From JAEUJM01 sp041908445 (GTDB lineage: Bacteria > Actinomycetota > Acidimicrobiia > Acidimicrobiales > DATDAH01): DNA of 64,000 nucleotides. How positions within the stretch are numbered: position 1 is the stretch's first letter; the number at the start of each line of letters is the position of its first letter. Positions 16,783-24,759 of the stretch are shown one piece after another. The notes beneath the pieces are model-generated. The model ran no database searches and was not told the origin of the DNA. It saw nothing but the letters and a program-made list of their open reading frames with translations. The DNA lies in NCBI GenBank assembly GCA_041908445.1, contig JAYRFK010000043.1, positions 96,797 through 160,796 of the forward strand, read 5' to 3'. Position numbers and translations under genes: made by a program.

Positions 16783-17604
16783 GTGCAAGTGATCACCCTC
16801 GGCACCGGCAACCCCATCCCCAGCCCCGACCGGGCCGGTCCCGCCACCCTCGTGCGAGCCGGCGGGCGCGACCTGCTCTTCGACTGCGGGCGCGGCGTGC
16901 TCATGCGGGCCGCCGCCGTCGCGACCGGTCCGATGCAGTTCCACACGGTGTTCCTCACCCACCGCCACAGCGACCACATCTCCGACCTCAACGACGTCAT
17001 CACCATGCAGTGGGTGATGACGCCGGGCCCGACGCCGCTGCGGATCGTCGGCCCCGAGGGCACCCGGCGCCTGGTCGACCTGACCCTGGCCATGCTGGCC
17101 GAGGACACCGGCTACCGCATGGCCCACCACGAGACCCTCGGCTACGAGCCCCAGGTCGAGGTGGTCGAGGTGAGCGACGGCCTCGTCTCCGACGAGGGCG
17201 GCGTGCGCATCACCTGCGCCCCCACCGAGCACTCCCCCGTCAAGCCGACCGTCGGTTTCCGCATCGAGGCCGACGACAAGGTCGTGTGCATCGCCGGCGA
17301 CACCATCCCCTGCGAGGGCCTCGATCGTCTCTGCCGGGACGCCGACCTGTACGTGCAGACCGTGGTCCGCGAGGACATCGTCGCCATGATCCCGGCGCCC
17401 CGCCTCCAGGACGTCCTCGACTACCACTCCTCGGTCACCCAGGCCGGCGAGACCGCCGCCCGCAACGGCGTGAAGGCGCTCGTGCTGACCCATCCCGTGC
17501 CCGGCGTGGCCCCCGGCACCGAGCAGGAGTGGATCGACCAGGCCAAGGCCGTCTTCGATGGCGAGGTCGCCCTCGCCAACGACCTCGACACCTTCACGCT
17601 CTAG
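16783..17604 (+). CDS. MBL-fold hydrolase, RNase Z / arylsulfatase-like
   Basis: A 273-residue metallo-beta-lactamase fold protein. The zinc motif is THRHSDHISDL near residues 60-70. Further ligands are His in TEHSPVKP, Asp in CIAGDTIPCEGL and His in VLTHPVPG. Order and spacing follow the ElaC/AtsA group, which includes RNase Z and broad phosphodiesterases. Lacking the RNase Z exosite arm, this protein is more likely a phosphodiesterase or ester hydrolase. GTG at 16783 is the start; GGAGG lies 15 bp upstream. It is divergent from the TetR gene across a candidate operator. Confidence 0.8.
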   Translation: MQVITLGTGNPIPSPDRAGPATLVRAGGRDLLFDCGRGVLMRAAAVATGPMQFHTVFLTHRHSDHISDLNDVITMQWVMTPGPTPLRIVGPEGTRRLVDLTLAMLAEDTGYRMAHHETLGYEPQVEVVEVSDGLVSDEGGVRITCAPTEHSPVKPTVGFRIEADDKVVCIAGDTIPCEGLDRLCRDADLYVQTVVREDIVAMIPAPRLQDVLDYHSSVTQAGETAARNGVKALVLTHPVPGVAPGTEQEWIDQAKAVFDGEVALANDLDTFTL

Positions 17605-17633
17605 GCCCCGCCACAGGACCTAGCGTCTCCCCC

Positions 17634-18923
17634 ATGGGGGACGACCAGGGACGGCGGCCGGCGCCGGTGCGCCTCGAGGACCTCGCGGCGCCGCGGTTCC
17701 CGGAGCACGTCGCCGAGATCATGGACTCGGTGGCGCCGATGGCGGCGGCGCTCGAGCTGCGGCCGACCGCCCTGATGGACGCCGCCTCCGAGGCGACCGG
17801 GCTCGACGACTTCGGCGACACGCGTTTCCTCGAGCCGCTCGCCGTGCTGTGCGAGGCGCTCTCCACGGACGTCGAACTCAGCCCCATGGGCAAGGTCAGC
17901 CAGCACACGCTGTTCGCGCAGCTCCTCGCCAACCGCCTGCTGGTCGAGCACGAGATCGGCCGCCACCCGGAGATCCTCGACGAGCCCCTCGAGGCACCGA
18001 TCGTCATCGCCGGCCTCCCCCGCACCGGGACGACCCACCTCCACAACCTGCTGTCCGCCGACCCCCGCCTCCGCTCGCTCCCCTACTGGGAGTCGCTCGA
18101 GCCGGTGCTGGCCGACGCCGAGCGGGTGCGCCCCGACGGGCCCCCGCCCGATCCCGACCCCCGCCTGGCCCGCACCGACGCCGCGCTCTGGTTCGTGAAC
18201 GAGGCCCTGCCCCACTTCGTGCGCATGCACGAGATGACGACCCAGCACCGCCACGAGGAGATCCAGCTCCTCGCCCTCGACTTCTCGACGATGCTGTTCG
18301 AGACCACGACGCCGCTGCCCACCTACCGGGACTGGTTCGACGCCACCGACCAGACCGCCACCTACGGCTACCTGCGCCGCGTCCTCCAGGTCTGCACCTA
18401 CCTGCGCCGCCGGGACGACGGGGCACCGACCCGCTGGGTGCTCAAGTCGCCCCAGCACCTCGCCCAGTTCGGGCCGCTGCTGGCGACCTTCCCCGACGCC
18501 ACCGTCGTGGTCACCCACCGCGAGCCCGTGGCGGTCACCGCCTCGATGGCGACGATGGTCGCCTACAGCGCCCGCCTCGCCCTGGCGCAGCCCGACCCGG
18601 TCGACATCGGCCAGTACTGGGGTGACCGGGTCGAGCACCTGCTCGACGCCTGCGTCCGCGACCGGGACCTGCTGCCCGCCGACCGGTCGCTCGACGTCCG
18701 CTTCGACGACTTCATGGCCGACGACGTCGCCATGGCCCTCGCGGTCGAGGACCTCGCCGGCCTCCCACGCGACGACGCCGCCACGGCGGCCATCGCCGAC
18801 TACGTCGCCACCCACCCCCGGGGACGCCACGGCACGGTCGCCTACGACCTCGCCGCGGTCGGCCTCGACGCCGACGAGCGCGCCGCCGCCCTCGCCCCCT
18901 ACGCCACCCGCTTCGGCGTCTGA
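17634..18923 (+). CDS. Sulfotransferase family protein
   Basis: A 429-residue cytoplasmic enzyme that probably transfers sulfate from PAPS to a hydroxyl or amine acceptor. The 5'-phosphosulfate-binding loop is GLPRTGTTHLHNLLS (about residues 125-140). The 3'-phosphate-binding region is VVVTHREPVAVTASMA (about residues 290-305), with KSPQHLAQFG before it. Length and motifs match the large sulfotransferase group often expanded in mycobacteria and Acidimicrobiia, linked to lipid or steroid sulfation. ATG at 17634 is the start. Sulfate uptake genes are found at 39.4-43.1 kb. The acceptor is unknown. Confidence 0.83.
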   Translation: MGDDQGRRPAPVRLEDLAAPRFPEHVAEIMDSVAPMAAALELRPTALMDAASEATGLDDFGDTRFLEPLAVLCEALSTDVELSPMGKVSQHTLFAQLLANRLLVEHEIGRHPEILDEPLEAPIVIAGLPRTGTTHLHNLLSADPRLRSLPYWESLEPVLADAERVRPDGPPPDPDPRLARTDAALWFVNEALPHFVRMHEMTTQHRHEEIQLLALDFSTMLFETTTPLPTYRDWFDATDQTATYGYLRRVLQVCTYLRRRDDGAPTRWVLKSPQHLAQFGPLLATFPDATVVVTHREPVAVTASMATMVAYSARLALAQPDPVDIGQYWGDRVEHLLDACVRDRDLLPADRSLDVRFDDFMADDVAMALAVEDLAGLPRDDAATAAIADYVATHPRGRHGTVAYDLAAVGLDADERAAALAPYATRFGV

Positions 18924-18936
18924 CCCGGCCCGTCCG

Positions 18937-18988
18937 GGAATTTCGTGGTGAGAAACCCCCGATACGGGGGTTTCTCATCAAGAAATCC
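18937..18988. repeat. Dispersed palindromic repeat, copy B
   Basis: A 52-nt inverted repeat, the same element as at 8554 and 54339: left arm containing GTGGTGAGAAACCCCC, tip GATAC, right arm GGGGGTTTCTCATCAAG. It lies between the convergent ends of the sulfotransferase (plus) and amidohydrolase (minus) genes, where a bidirectional terminator would be expected. Confidence 0.9.
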
Positions 18989-19002
18989 TGCGTGCTGAAG
19001 GG

Positions 19003-20214
19003 TCAGGTGAGGTCGAGGCCGAGCATGCGGATGGCGTTGCCCCGCACGATCTTGTGCACCACGTCGGGCGGGAGGTGGCCCATCATCTTCTCGGCGACCT
19101 CCTTGGTGTGGGGCCACGTCGAGTCGGTGTGGGGGTAGTCGGTCTCGAAGGTGATGTTGTCCACGCCGACCGCCTCGAGGGAGTCGAGGCCGTGCTTGTC
19201 CCGGAAGAAGCAGCCGTAGATCTGGCGGTAGTAGTAGGTCGACGGCGGCTCGGGGATGACGTCGCGCACGCCGCCCCACGCCCGGTGCTCCTCCCACACG
19301 TCGTCGGCCCGCTCGAGGATGTAGGGGATCCAGCCGATCTGGCCCTCGGAGTAGGCGAGGGTCAGGTCCGGGTGGCGGACCAGCACGCCGGAGAAGAGGA
19401 AGTCGCTCATCGAGCTCATGGCGTTGCCGAAGCTCAGCGTCGCCGCCACCGCCGGCGGGGCGTCGGGCGAGGTCGCCGGCATCTGCGACGACGAGCCGAT
19501 GTGCATGCACACGACCGTCCCCGTGTCCTCGCAGGCCTGGAAGAACGGCTCCCAGTAGCCGGAGTGCAGGGTGGGCAGGCCGAGCTTGGCGGGGATCTCG
19601 CTGAAGGTCACCGCCCGCACGCCCCGCTCGGCGTTGCGGCGCACCTCGGCGGCGGCGAGCTCGACGTCCCACAGCGGGACGATGATCAGCGGGATGAGGG
19701 CGCCGTCGGAGTCCCCGCACCACTCCTCGACCATGTAGTCGTTGTAGGCGTAGACGCAGGCCTCGGCGAGCTCCTTGTCCTCGGCCTCGGCGAAGGTCTG
19801 GCCGCAGAAGCGCGGGAAGGTCGGGAACGACAGCGACGCCTCGACGTGGTTGGCGACCATGTCCTCGACGCGGGCCTTGGGCTCGTAGCAGCCGGGGCGC
19901 ATCTCGTCGTAGGTGATGGGCGACAGCGTCATGTCGTCGCGCTCGAACCCGACCGCGGCCACGTGGCGCTTGTGGGGGAAGAGCTTGCCCTCGTACACCC
20001 ACATGTCGCAGGGCGGGGCGTCGTCGGACAGCTCGTACTCGTAGGTGGTACCGCTGACGTACTTCAGCCCGGCGAGGCCGTGGCGCTCGATCCTCGGCGC
20101 CCGGTCCTTGAACCGGGCCGGCAGCCAGGTCTCCCAGAGGTGGGCGGGCTCGACGATGTGGTCGTCGACGCTGACGATCAGCGGGATCTCGGTGGGCTCG
20201 GTCACGTCCGTCAC
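19003..20214 (-). CDS. Amidohydrolase family protein (PF04909 type)
   Basis: A 403-residue TIM-barrel metal-dependent hydrolase or decarboxylase. The N terminus IVSVDDHIVEP carries the Asp-x-His metal motif. A barrel-strand His is in TVVCMHIGSSS and the C-terminal Asp in TFETDYPHTDSTWPHTKEV. This family includes ACMSD-like decarboxylases and is expanded in aromatic- and steroid-degrading actinobacteria. The substrate is unknown. The start is GTG at 20214. A perfect palindrome 29 bp upstream suggests repression by a TetR-type protein, but no such regulator is adjacent. Confidence 0.83.
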   Translation of the reverse strand: MTDVTEPTEIPLIVSVDDHIVEPAHLWETWLPARFKDRAPRIERHGLAGLKYVSGTTYEYELSDDAPPCDMWVYEGKLFPHKRHVAAVGFERDDMTLSPITYDEMRPGCYEPKARVEDMVANHVEASLSFPTFPRFCGQTFAEAEDKELAEACVYAYNDYMVEEWCGDSDGALIPLIIVPLWDVELAAAEVRRNAERGVRAVTFSEIPAKLGLPTLHSGYWEPFFQACEDTGTVVCMHIGSSSQMPATSPDAPPAVAATLSFGNAMSSMSDFLFSGVLVRHPDLTLAYSEGQIGWIPYILERADDVWEEHRAWGGVRDVIPEPPSTYYYRQIYGCFFRDKHGLDSLEAVGVDNITFETDYPHTDSTWPHTKEVAEKMMGHLPPDVVHKIVRGNAIRMLGLDLT

Positions 20215-20242
20215 TGGGAGGCCTCCGTTCCTGAGGACCGTT

Positions 20243-20259
20243 TCTGACGACCCGTCAGA
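20243..20259. promoter_or_regulatory. Candidate operator upstream of amidohydrolase
   Basis: A perfect inverted repeat TCTGACGACCCGTCAGA (7-bp arms, 3-bp spacer) in the divergent intergenic region between the amidohydrolase (minus) and DUF1385 (plus) genes. TGACG/CGTCA half-sites of this type are common TetR-family operators in actinobacteria. The cognate regulator is not identifiable here. Confidence 0.6.
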
Positions 20260-20311
20260 TTCGGCGTCACCCTACCCCCACGGTCAACCGCCACCGCCCT
20301 CCGGCCGATAG

Positions 20312-21280
20312 GTGACCGTGCCCGATGCCGCCGACGAGACGCGCCCCGAACCGACCGCTGCGCCCCCGGCCCACGGCCTCGACCCGTCGACGCCCATCGG
20401 CGGCCAGGCGGTCGTCGAGGGCGTGATGATGCGGGGGCCGCACCGCTGGGCGGTCGCCGCCCGCCGACCGGACGGCAGCATCGCCACCACCGACGAGCAC
20501 GTGCCGACCTGGGCCCAGAAGCCGAAAGCGATCCCCGTCGTGCGGGGCGCCTTCGCCCTGGTCGAGACCATGGCCCTCGGCCTCAAGGCCCTCAAGTGGT
20601 CGGCCGCGGTCGAGCGCGGCGAGGAGGAGGGCGAGCCGGCCAGCAACCGGTCGCTCGCCATCACCACGGTGGTCACCCTCGCGGTCTTCGTGGCCATCTT
20701 CGCGGTCGTGCCCGCGGCGGTCGCCCACGCCATCGCCGACCGGTTCCACGACAACACCGCCGTCTTCCTCGTCTCGGAGGGCGTGCTGCGCCTCGGCCTC
20801 TTCCTCGGCTACGTCGTCGCCATCGGCCGCTCGCCCGCCATCCGCCGGACCTACGAGTACCACGGCGCCGAGCACATGGTCATCGCCGCCTTCGAGCACG
20901 CCGAGCCCCTCACCGTCGAGGCGGCCCGCCGCTACTCCACGCGCCACGCCCGCTGCGGCACCGACTTCCTGCTGCTCGTGGTGGTGGTGGCCATCGTGGT
21001 CTTCTCGCTGTTCGGCCAGGCCTCGTGGCCGGTGCTGATCCTCACCCGGGTGATCGGCCTGCCCCTCGTCGCCGGCCTCGCCTACGAGATCCTGCGCCTG
21101 GCCAAGCGCCGGCCGGACTCCACGGTGGTCAAGGCCATCACCGCCCCCGGCCTGGCCCTGCAGGCCATCACCACCAAGCCCCCCGCCGACGACCAGATCG
21201 AGGTGGCCATCGCCAGCCTCGAGGCGGTGCTCGCCGCGGAGGCCGGCGCCGCGGCCGACGCCGAGCCCAGCAACGCCTGA
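20312..21280 (+). CDS. DUF1385 family membrane protein
   Basis: A 322-residue protein. The N-terminal cytoplasmic part contains GGQAVVEGVMMRGPHRWAVA and the family motif YEYHGAEHMVIAAFEHAEP with several conserved His/Glu residues, followed by THRARCGT-like residues (TRHARCGTDFLL). About four transmembrane helices are present. DUF1385 proteins are widespread in Gram-positives and often called putative metal-dependent enzymes, but no reaction is established. GTG at 20312 is taken as start; GTG at 20318 is equally possible. A strong hairpin follows the stop. Confidence 0.82.
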   Translation: MTVPDAADETRPEPTAAPPAHGLDPSTPIGGQAVVEGVMMRGPHRWAVAARRPDGSIATTDEHVPTWAQKPKAIPVVRGAFALVETMALGLKALKWSAAVERGEEEGEPASNRSLAITTVVTLAVFVAIFAVVPAAVAHAIADRFHDNTAVFLVSEGVLRLGLFLGYVVAIGRSPAIRRTYEYHGAEHMVIAAFEHAEPLTVEAARRYSTRHARCGTDFLLLVVVVAIVVFSLFGQASWPVLILTRVIGLPLVAGLAYEILRLAKRRPDSTVVKAITAPGLALQAITTKPPADDQIEVAIASLEAVLAAEAGAAADAEPSNA

Positions 21281-21293
21281 GCCCGGACGCGGC

Positions 21294-21326
21294 GGCGCCG
21301 CCCCCGTGGATCCCGCGGGCGGCGCC
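21294..21326. terminator. Bidirectional hairpin between convergent genes
   Basis: A perfect 10-bp stem (GGCGCCGCCC / GGGCGGCGCC) with a 13-nt loop, between the ends of the DUF1385 gene (plus) and the trypsin-like protease gene (minus). It has no long T tract, but its location supports a terminator used from both sides. Confidence 0.55.
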
Positions 21327-21350
21327 GTCCGAACCGCGGTGGAGCGGGGG

Positions 21351-22322
21351 TCAGTTGTTCTGGAGGACCCCGATGATCGTCTGGAAGTTCTGCGTGGTGA
21401 TGCGGGGCCCGCTGTTCAGCGGCGGGTTCCCGCCGGCGCCGTAGGAGTGGATGCCCATGCCGCAGGGGCCACCGCACGAGGGCCGGTTGGCCACCATGAT
21501 GGGCGAGCCCGACTGCCCGCCGGCGGTGTCGATGGCGTAGTAGATCATGCTGGCGTCGGTGCGGGCGGCCATGGTGCCCGACATCTTCCAGTGGGTGCCG
21601 AACGGCTTGTCACCCGGGTAGCCCTCGACCCGGCCGGTCTTGCCGTCGAGCTGGTTGATTCCGGGCACCGAGAAGAACCCCAGGGTGCCGACGGTGTTGC
21701 CGATCGTGCAGTCGAGCCGCATGATCGCCCAGTCGTGCTTGGCCTTGCCCTTGGTGCGCCAGCCCGACTTGGCGAAGAGCCCGTTCACGTTGCAGCCGCC
21801 GAACGGGTCGGAGGCGCCGTTGCGACCGGGGAAGAACTGGGCCGCGTCGATCGGGTCGCCGCCGGTGGGCGTGGGGTCGTAGGCACAGTGGCCCGAGGTC
21901 AGGATGAAGTCGGGGTCGATCAGCCAGCCGGTGCAGATGAAGCTGTCGCCGTTCTGGGTGAACTCGATCTGGCCGATGGCCGAGGCCGGGTACTGGGTGG
22001 TGTTGGTGACCTGCTGGCGACCGTCGGCGCCGATCACCGACTCACCGCCGACCGGCTGGCCCTCGTGGGCGCCGCGCACGACGGTGGCCTCGGGGGCGAG
22101 GCCCGACTCGGTGAGCACGCCGGTGCCGGGCGAGCCCGGCGAGGTCAGCGCGCCGGACTCACCGCCGAGCACCGGCGGCGCGGACAGGATCTCGATCGGG
22201 ACCGGGCCGCTGTCGCCTGCCTCCTGGCCGGTGGCGGAGGGGGCGCCGGTGATGGCGGTCAATGAGGCGGCGAGTGCCGCAAGGGCACCCATAATGGCCG
22301 CCCGCTTGGTGAACCGAGACAT
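21351..22322 (-). CDS. Secreted trypsin-like serine protease
   Basis: A 323-residue S1-type (V8/glutamyl endopeptidase-like) protease. The signal peptide is residues ~1-34 (RAAIMGALAALAASLTAI). The triad is visible: His in LTSGHCAYDP, Asp in KHDWAIMRLDC, Ser in AGGQSGSPIMV. Disulfide candidates include CTG/GHC and CNVNG/LDC and the motif CGGPC near the C terminus. ATG at 22322 follows a good ribosome-binding site (AGGGG, 8 bp upstream), so the longer frame to 22394 is rejected. A close paralogue is directly upstream and a third, inactive one lies at 27967 beyond selB. Confidence 0.87.
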   Translation of the reverse strand: MSRFTKRAAIMGALAALAASLTAITGAPSATGQEAGDSGPVPIEILSAPPVLGGESGALTSPGSPGTGVLTESGLAPEATVVRGAHEGQPVGGESVIGADGRQQVTNTTQYPASAIGQIEFTQNGDSFICTGWLIDPDFILTSGHCAYDPTPTGGDPIDAAQFFPGRNGASDPFGGCNVNGLFAKSGWRTKGKAKHDWAIMRLDCTIGNTVGTLGFFSVPGINQLDGKTGRVEGYPGDKPFGTHWKMSGTMAARTDASMIYYAIDTAGGQSGSPIMVANRPSCGGPCGMGIHSYGAGGNPPLNSGPRITTQNFQTIIGVLQNN

Positions 22323-22406
22323 GTTCTTACCCCTCCCCGGGGATCGACTGATTTGCGACCAGTCCATGATCGCGCAACGGCCGCAATCACGCACCTCGCC
22401 CCCGGG

Positions 22407-23435
22407 TCAGTCGCCGTTCTGCGCCGCGACCGCGAGGATGGTGCTGATGCGACCGGCGGTGAGCATCGGGCCGCTGTTCATGGGCGGCGTGCCACTGGCG
22501 CCGTAGGCGTGGACGCCGGCGCTGCACGGGCCGCCGCAGGACGGGCGGTTCCACTTGAACAGCGGCGAGCCGCTCTGCCCCCCGTAGGTGTCCATCGGGT
22601 AGTAGAGGTAGTTCACGCTGTTGCGGTCGACCTCGCCGGCCATCTTCCAGCGCGAGCCGTTGCTCTTGTCGCCCGGATAGCCCTCGACCCGGAGGCGCCG
22701 ACCGGCGAAAGCGTTGTCGCCGGACAGGGTGAACAGGCCGAACGAGCCGGCGGTCTCGCTGAAGTCGCAGCCCGGCCCGAGCTGTTGCACCGAGTAGTCG
22801 TGGGCCGGCTTGCCGTCGACCCGCCACTGCTCCGGGGCCCACACCGCCGCCATGGCGCAGCTGCCGAACGGATCGACCACGGTGCCGCTGTTGCGCTCCC
22901 GGCCGGGCGCGAACGTGGCGGACTCGATGGGGTCGTCGCCGCCGGGACTCGGGTCGAACGAGCAGTGGCCGGCGGTGAGCACCGAGTTGCCGTCGATGAG
23001 GTAACCCGTGCAGAGGTACGTCCGGCCACGCTGCGTGAAGACGATCTGGCCGATGGCCGACAAGGGGAAGGTGCTGGTCACTGCCAGGCTGAGGCGCTCA
23101 CGGCCGTCGGCGCCGATGACCGACTCCTGGCCGCCGATGATCGACTGGGGCACGCCCGCCGCGGTCGCCGGCACCGCCGCGGTCTCCGGGCTGGTGGTCG
23201 CCGCGAAGGGGGGCGCGCCGCTCGGTGCGTGGGCGCGGCTCGACGTGGGCCCCGGCTCGGTCGGGGTCGGGAGCACCGTGACACCGGTCGCCGGCCCGGC
23301 GTCCTGGGCCGGGGCCGCCGCGGCCCCACCGGCGAAGACCGCGAGCACGGCGGCGACGAGGCCGGCGACGAGGAGGACGCGGCTCGGGACAGGTGATCGC
23401 ACGGCGGGGGGCCTCCGGGTCGACGAGTTCGCCAC
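22407..23435 (-). CDS. Secreted trypsin-like serine protease, paralogue
   Basis: A 342-residue paralogue of the preceding gene. The N-terminal basic stretch and hydrophobic helix (VLLVAGLVAAVLAVFAGGA) form an export signal. After a ~60-residue Pro/Thr-rich region, the protease domain shows His in LTAGHCSFDP, Asp in AHDYSVQQLG and Ser in YGGQSGSPLFK, so it is predicted active. The CGGPC motif is shared with both other copies. The start GTG is at 23435. It is 84 bp upstream of the paralogue on the same strand and about 150 bp from tRNA-Sec on the other strand. Substrates are unknown. Confidence 0.86.
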   Translation of the reverse strand: MANSSTRRPPAVRSPVPSRVLLVAGLVAAVLAVFAGGAAAAPAQDAGPATGVTVLPTPTEPGPTSSRAHAPSGAPPFAATTSPETAAVPATAAGVPQSIIGGQESVIGADGRERLSLAVTSTFPLSAIGQIVFTQRGRTYLCTGYLIDGNSVLTAGHCSFDPSPGGDDPIESATFAPGRERNSGTVVDPFGSCAMAAVWAPEQWRVDGKPAHDYSVQQLGPGCDFSETAGSFGLFTLSGDNAFAGRRLRVEGYPGDKSNGSRWKMAGEVDRNSVNYLYYPMDTYGGQSGSPLFKWNRPSCGGPCSAGVHAYGASGTPPMNSGPMLTAGRISTILAVAAQNGD

Positions 23436-23586
23436 CCGTTCTACCGGGAGACCCCGCTAACCGAGCGGTACCAGGCGAGCGGTACCAGGGAGAACGCCCC
23501 TGGGGGGCGACGGGTTCCCGGGCTCGGGTCGTCGGGGCGGTCGCGCCGACGTGGGGGCGTGCCGTCTGGTTGAATCCAGGAGGCGT

Positions 23587-23682
23587 GGAAGCGATCGAGT
23601 TCCTGGTGGGCTCCCCGGTCTTCAAAACCGTGCGGCACCTGCGTGCAGGTGCGGGGGGTTCGATTCCCCTTCGCTTCCGCCA
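23587..23682 (+). tRNA. selC: tRNA-Sec (UCA anticodon)
   Basis: A 96-nt selenocysteine tRNA. The extended 8-bp acceptor arm pairs GGAAGCGA with TCGCTTCC; the discriminator is G, followed by encoded CCA (23680-23682). The anticodon loop in GGTCTTCAAAACC carries TCA, which reads UGA. A long variable arm (GGCACCTGCGTGCAGGTGC) and the T arm GGGGGTTCGATTCCCC are present. These features distinguish it from tRNA-Ser. selD starts 30 bp downstream. Confidence 0.97.
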
Positions 23683-23712
23683 GCCCCCGGGCCCGTCGCA
23701 GGTCCCGGCGCC

Positions 23713-24759
23713 GTGACCGACGTCCGCCTCACCGCCTTCTCGCACGGCGCCGGCTGCGGGTGCAAGCTCTCCGCCTCCGAATTGCGCGCCGCCCTCGCGA
23801 CCATGACCCGGCCGCTGCCCGGCCACCCCGACGTGCTCGTCGGGCCCGCCGGCGCCGACGACGCCGGCGTGTTCCGGATCGACGGGCGGCGCGCCCTGGT
23901 CCAGACCCTCGACTTCTTCACGCCCGTGGTGGACGACCCGGGCGACTGGGGCGCCATCGCGGCGACGAACGCGCTGAGCGACGTGTACGCGATGGGCGGC
24001 GTGCCGTTGACCGCCCTGAACATCGTGGCCTGGCCCCGCGACGGACTGCCGATGGACCTGTTGGGCCGGGTGCTCGACGGCGCCGCCGAGGTGCTGGAGC
24101 GGGCCGGCTGCGCGCTCGTCGGGGGGCACTCGATCGACGACCCGGAGCCGAAGTTCGGCCTGTCCGTCACCGGCCTGGTGGACCCGGCCGCCCTGTTGAC
24201 CAACGCGGCCGGTCGCCCCGGCGACGCCCTCGTGCTGACCAAGCCGCTCGGCACCGGGGTCGTCACCACCGCGGCCAAACGCGGCGAGTGCCCACCCGAT
24301 GTCCTCGCCGCCGCGGTGCGGTCCATGACCACGCTCAACGCGTCGGCGGCCGAGCGGGCCGCGGCCCGCGGCGCCCGGTGCGCGACCGACGTCACCGGCT
24401 TCGGGCTGCTGGGGCACCTCAGCGAGGTGGTGGCGGCGTCGGGGGTGGACGCGCTCGTCGAGGCCGAGCGGCTCCCGCTGCTGCCCGGGGTGGAGGAACT
24501 GATCGTGGGCGGCGCCATCGCCGGCGGCACCCGTCGCAACCGGGACGACGCGAGGCAGGTGCGCTGGGGGGAGGTGGCCGAAGCCCGTCGGTGGGTGGCG
24601 TGCGACGCCCAGACCTCGGGCGGGCTCCTCGTCGCGCTGGCGCCCGACGCCGCCATCGCCCTCGTCGAGGATCTCGCCGACGGCCCCGCGGGGCCCGCGG
24701 TCGTGATCGGCCACCTCCTCGAACGGGTCGGCGACGAGCCGGCGGTGACGATCCGATGA
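23713..24759 (+). CDS. selD: Selenide, water dikinase (selenophosphate synthetase)
   Basis: Makes selenophosphate, the selenium donor for Sec-tRNA, from selenide and ATP. The protein is 348 residues, the normal length. The N-terminal glycine-rich catalytic motif SHGAGCGCKL holds Cys17 in the position that is Cys or Sec in this family, and Lys18. Downstream are the PurM/AIR-synthase-like features VGPAGADDAGVFRIDG and VGGHSIDDPEPKFGLSVTG. GTG at 23713 is chosen because the earlier part of the frame runs through tRNA-Sec. Its stop overlaps the selA start (ATGA), showing translational coupling. Confidence 0.96.
   Translation: MTDVRLTAFSHGAGCGCKLSASELRAALATMTRPLPGHPDVLVGPAGADDAGVFRIDGRRALVQTLDFFTPVVDDPGDWGAIAATNALSDVYAMGGVPLTALNIVAWPRDGLPMDLLGRVLDGAAEVLERAGCALVGGHSIDDPEPKFGLSVTGLVDPAALLTNAAGRPGDALVLTKPLGTGVVTTAAKRGECPPDVLAAAVRSMTTLNASAAERAAARGARCATDVTGFGLLGHLSEVVAASGVDALVEAERLPLLPGVEELIVGGAIAGGTRRNRDDARQVRWGEVAEARRWVACDAQTSGGLLVALAPDAAIALVEDLADGPAGPAVVIGHLLERVGDEPAVTIR

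Noticed and set aside
22323..22394. Longer start for the first protease (residues MRDCGRC...)
   Set aside because: The ATG at 22322 has a good ribosome-binding site and begins a normal signal peptide.
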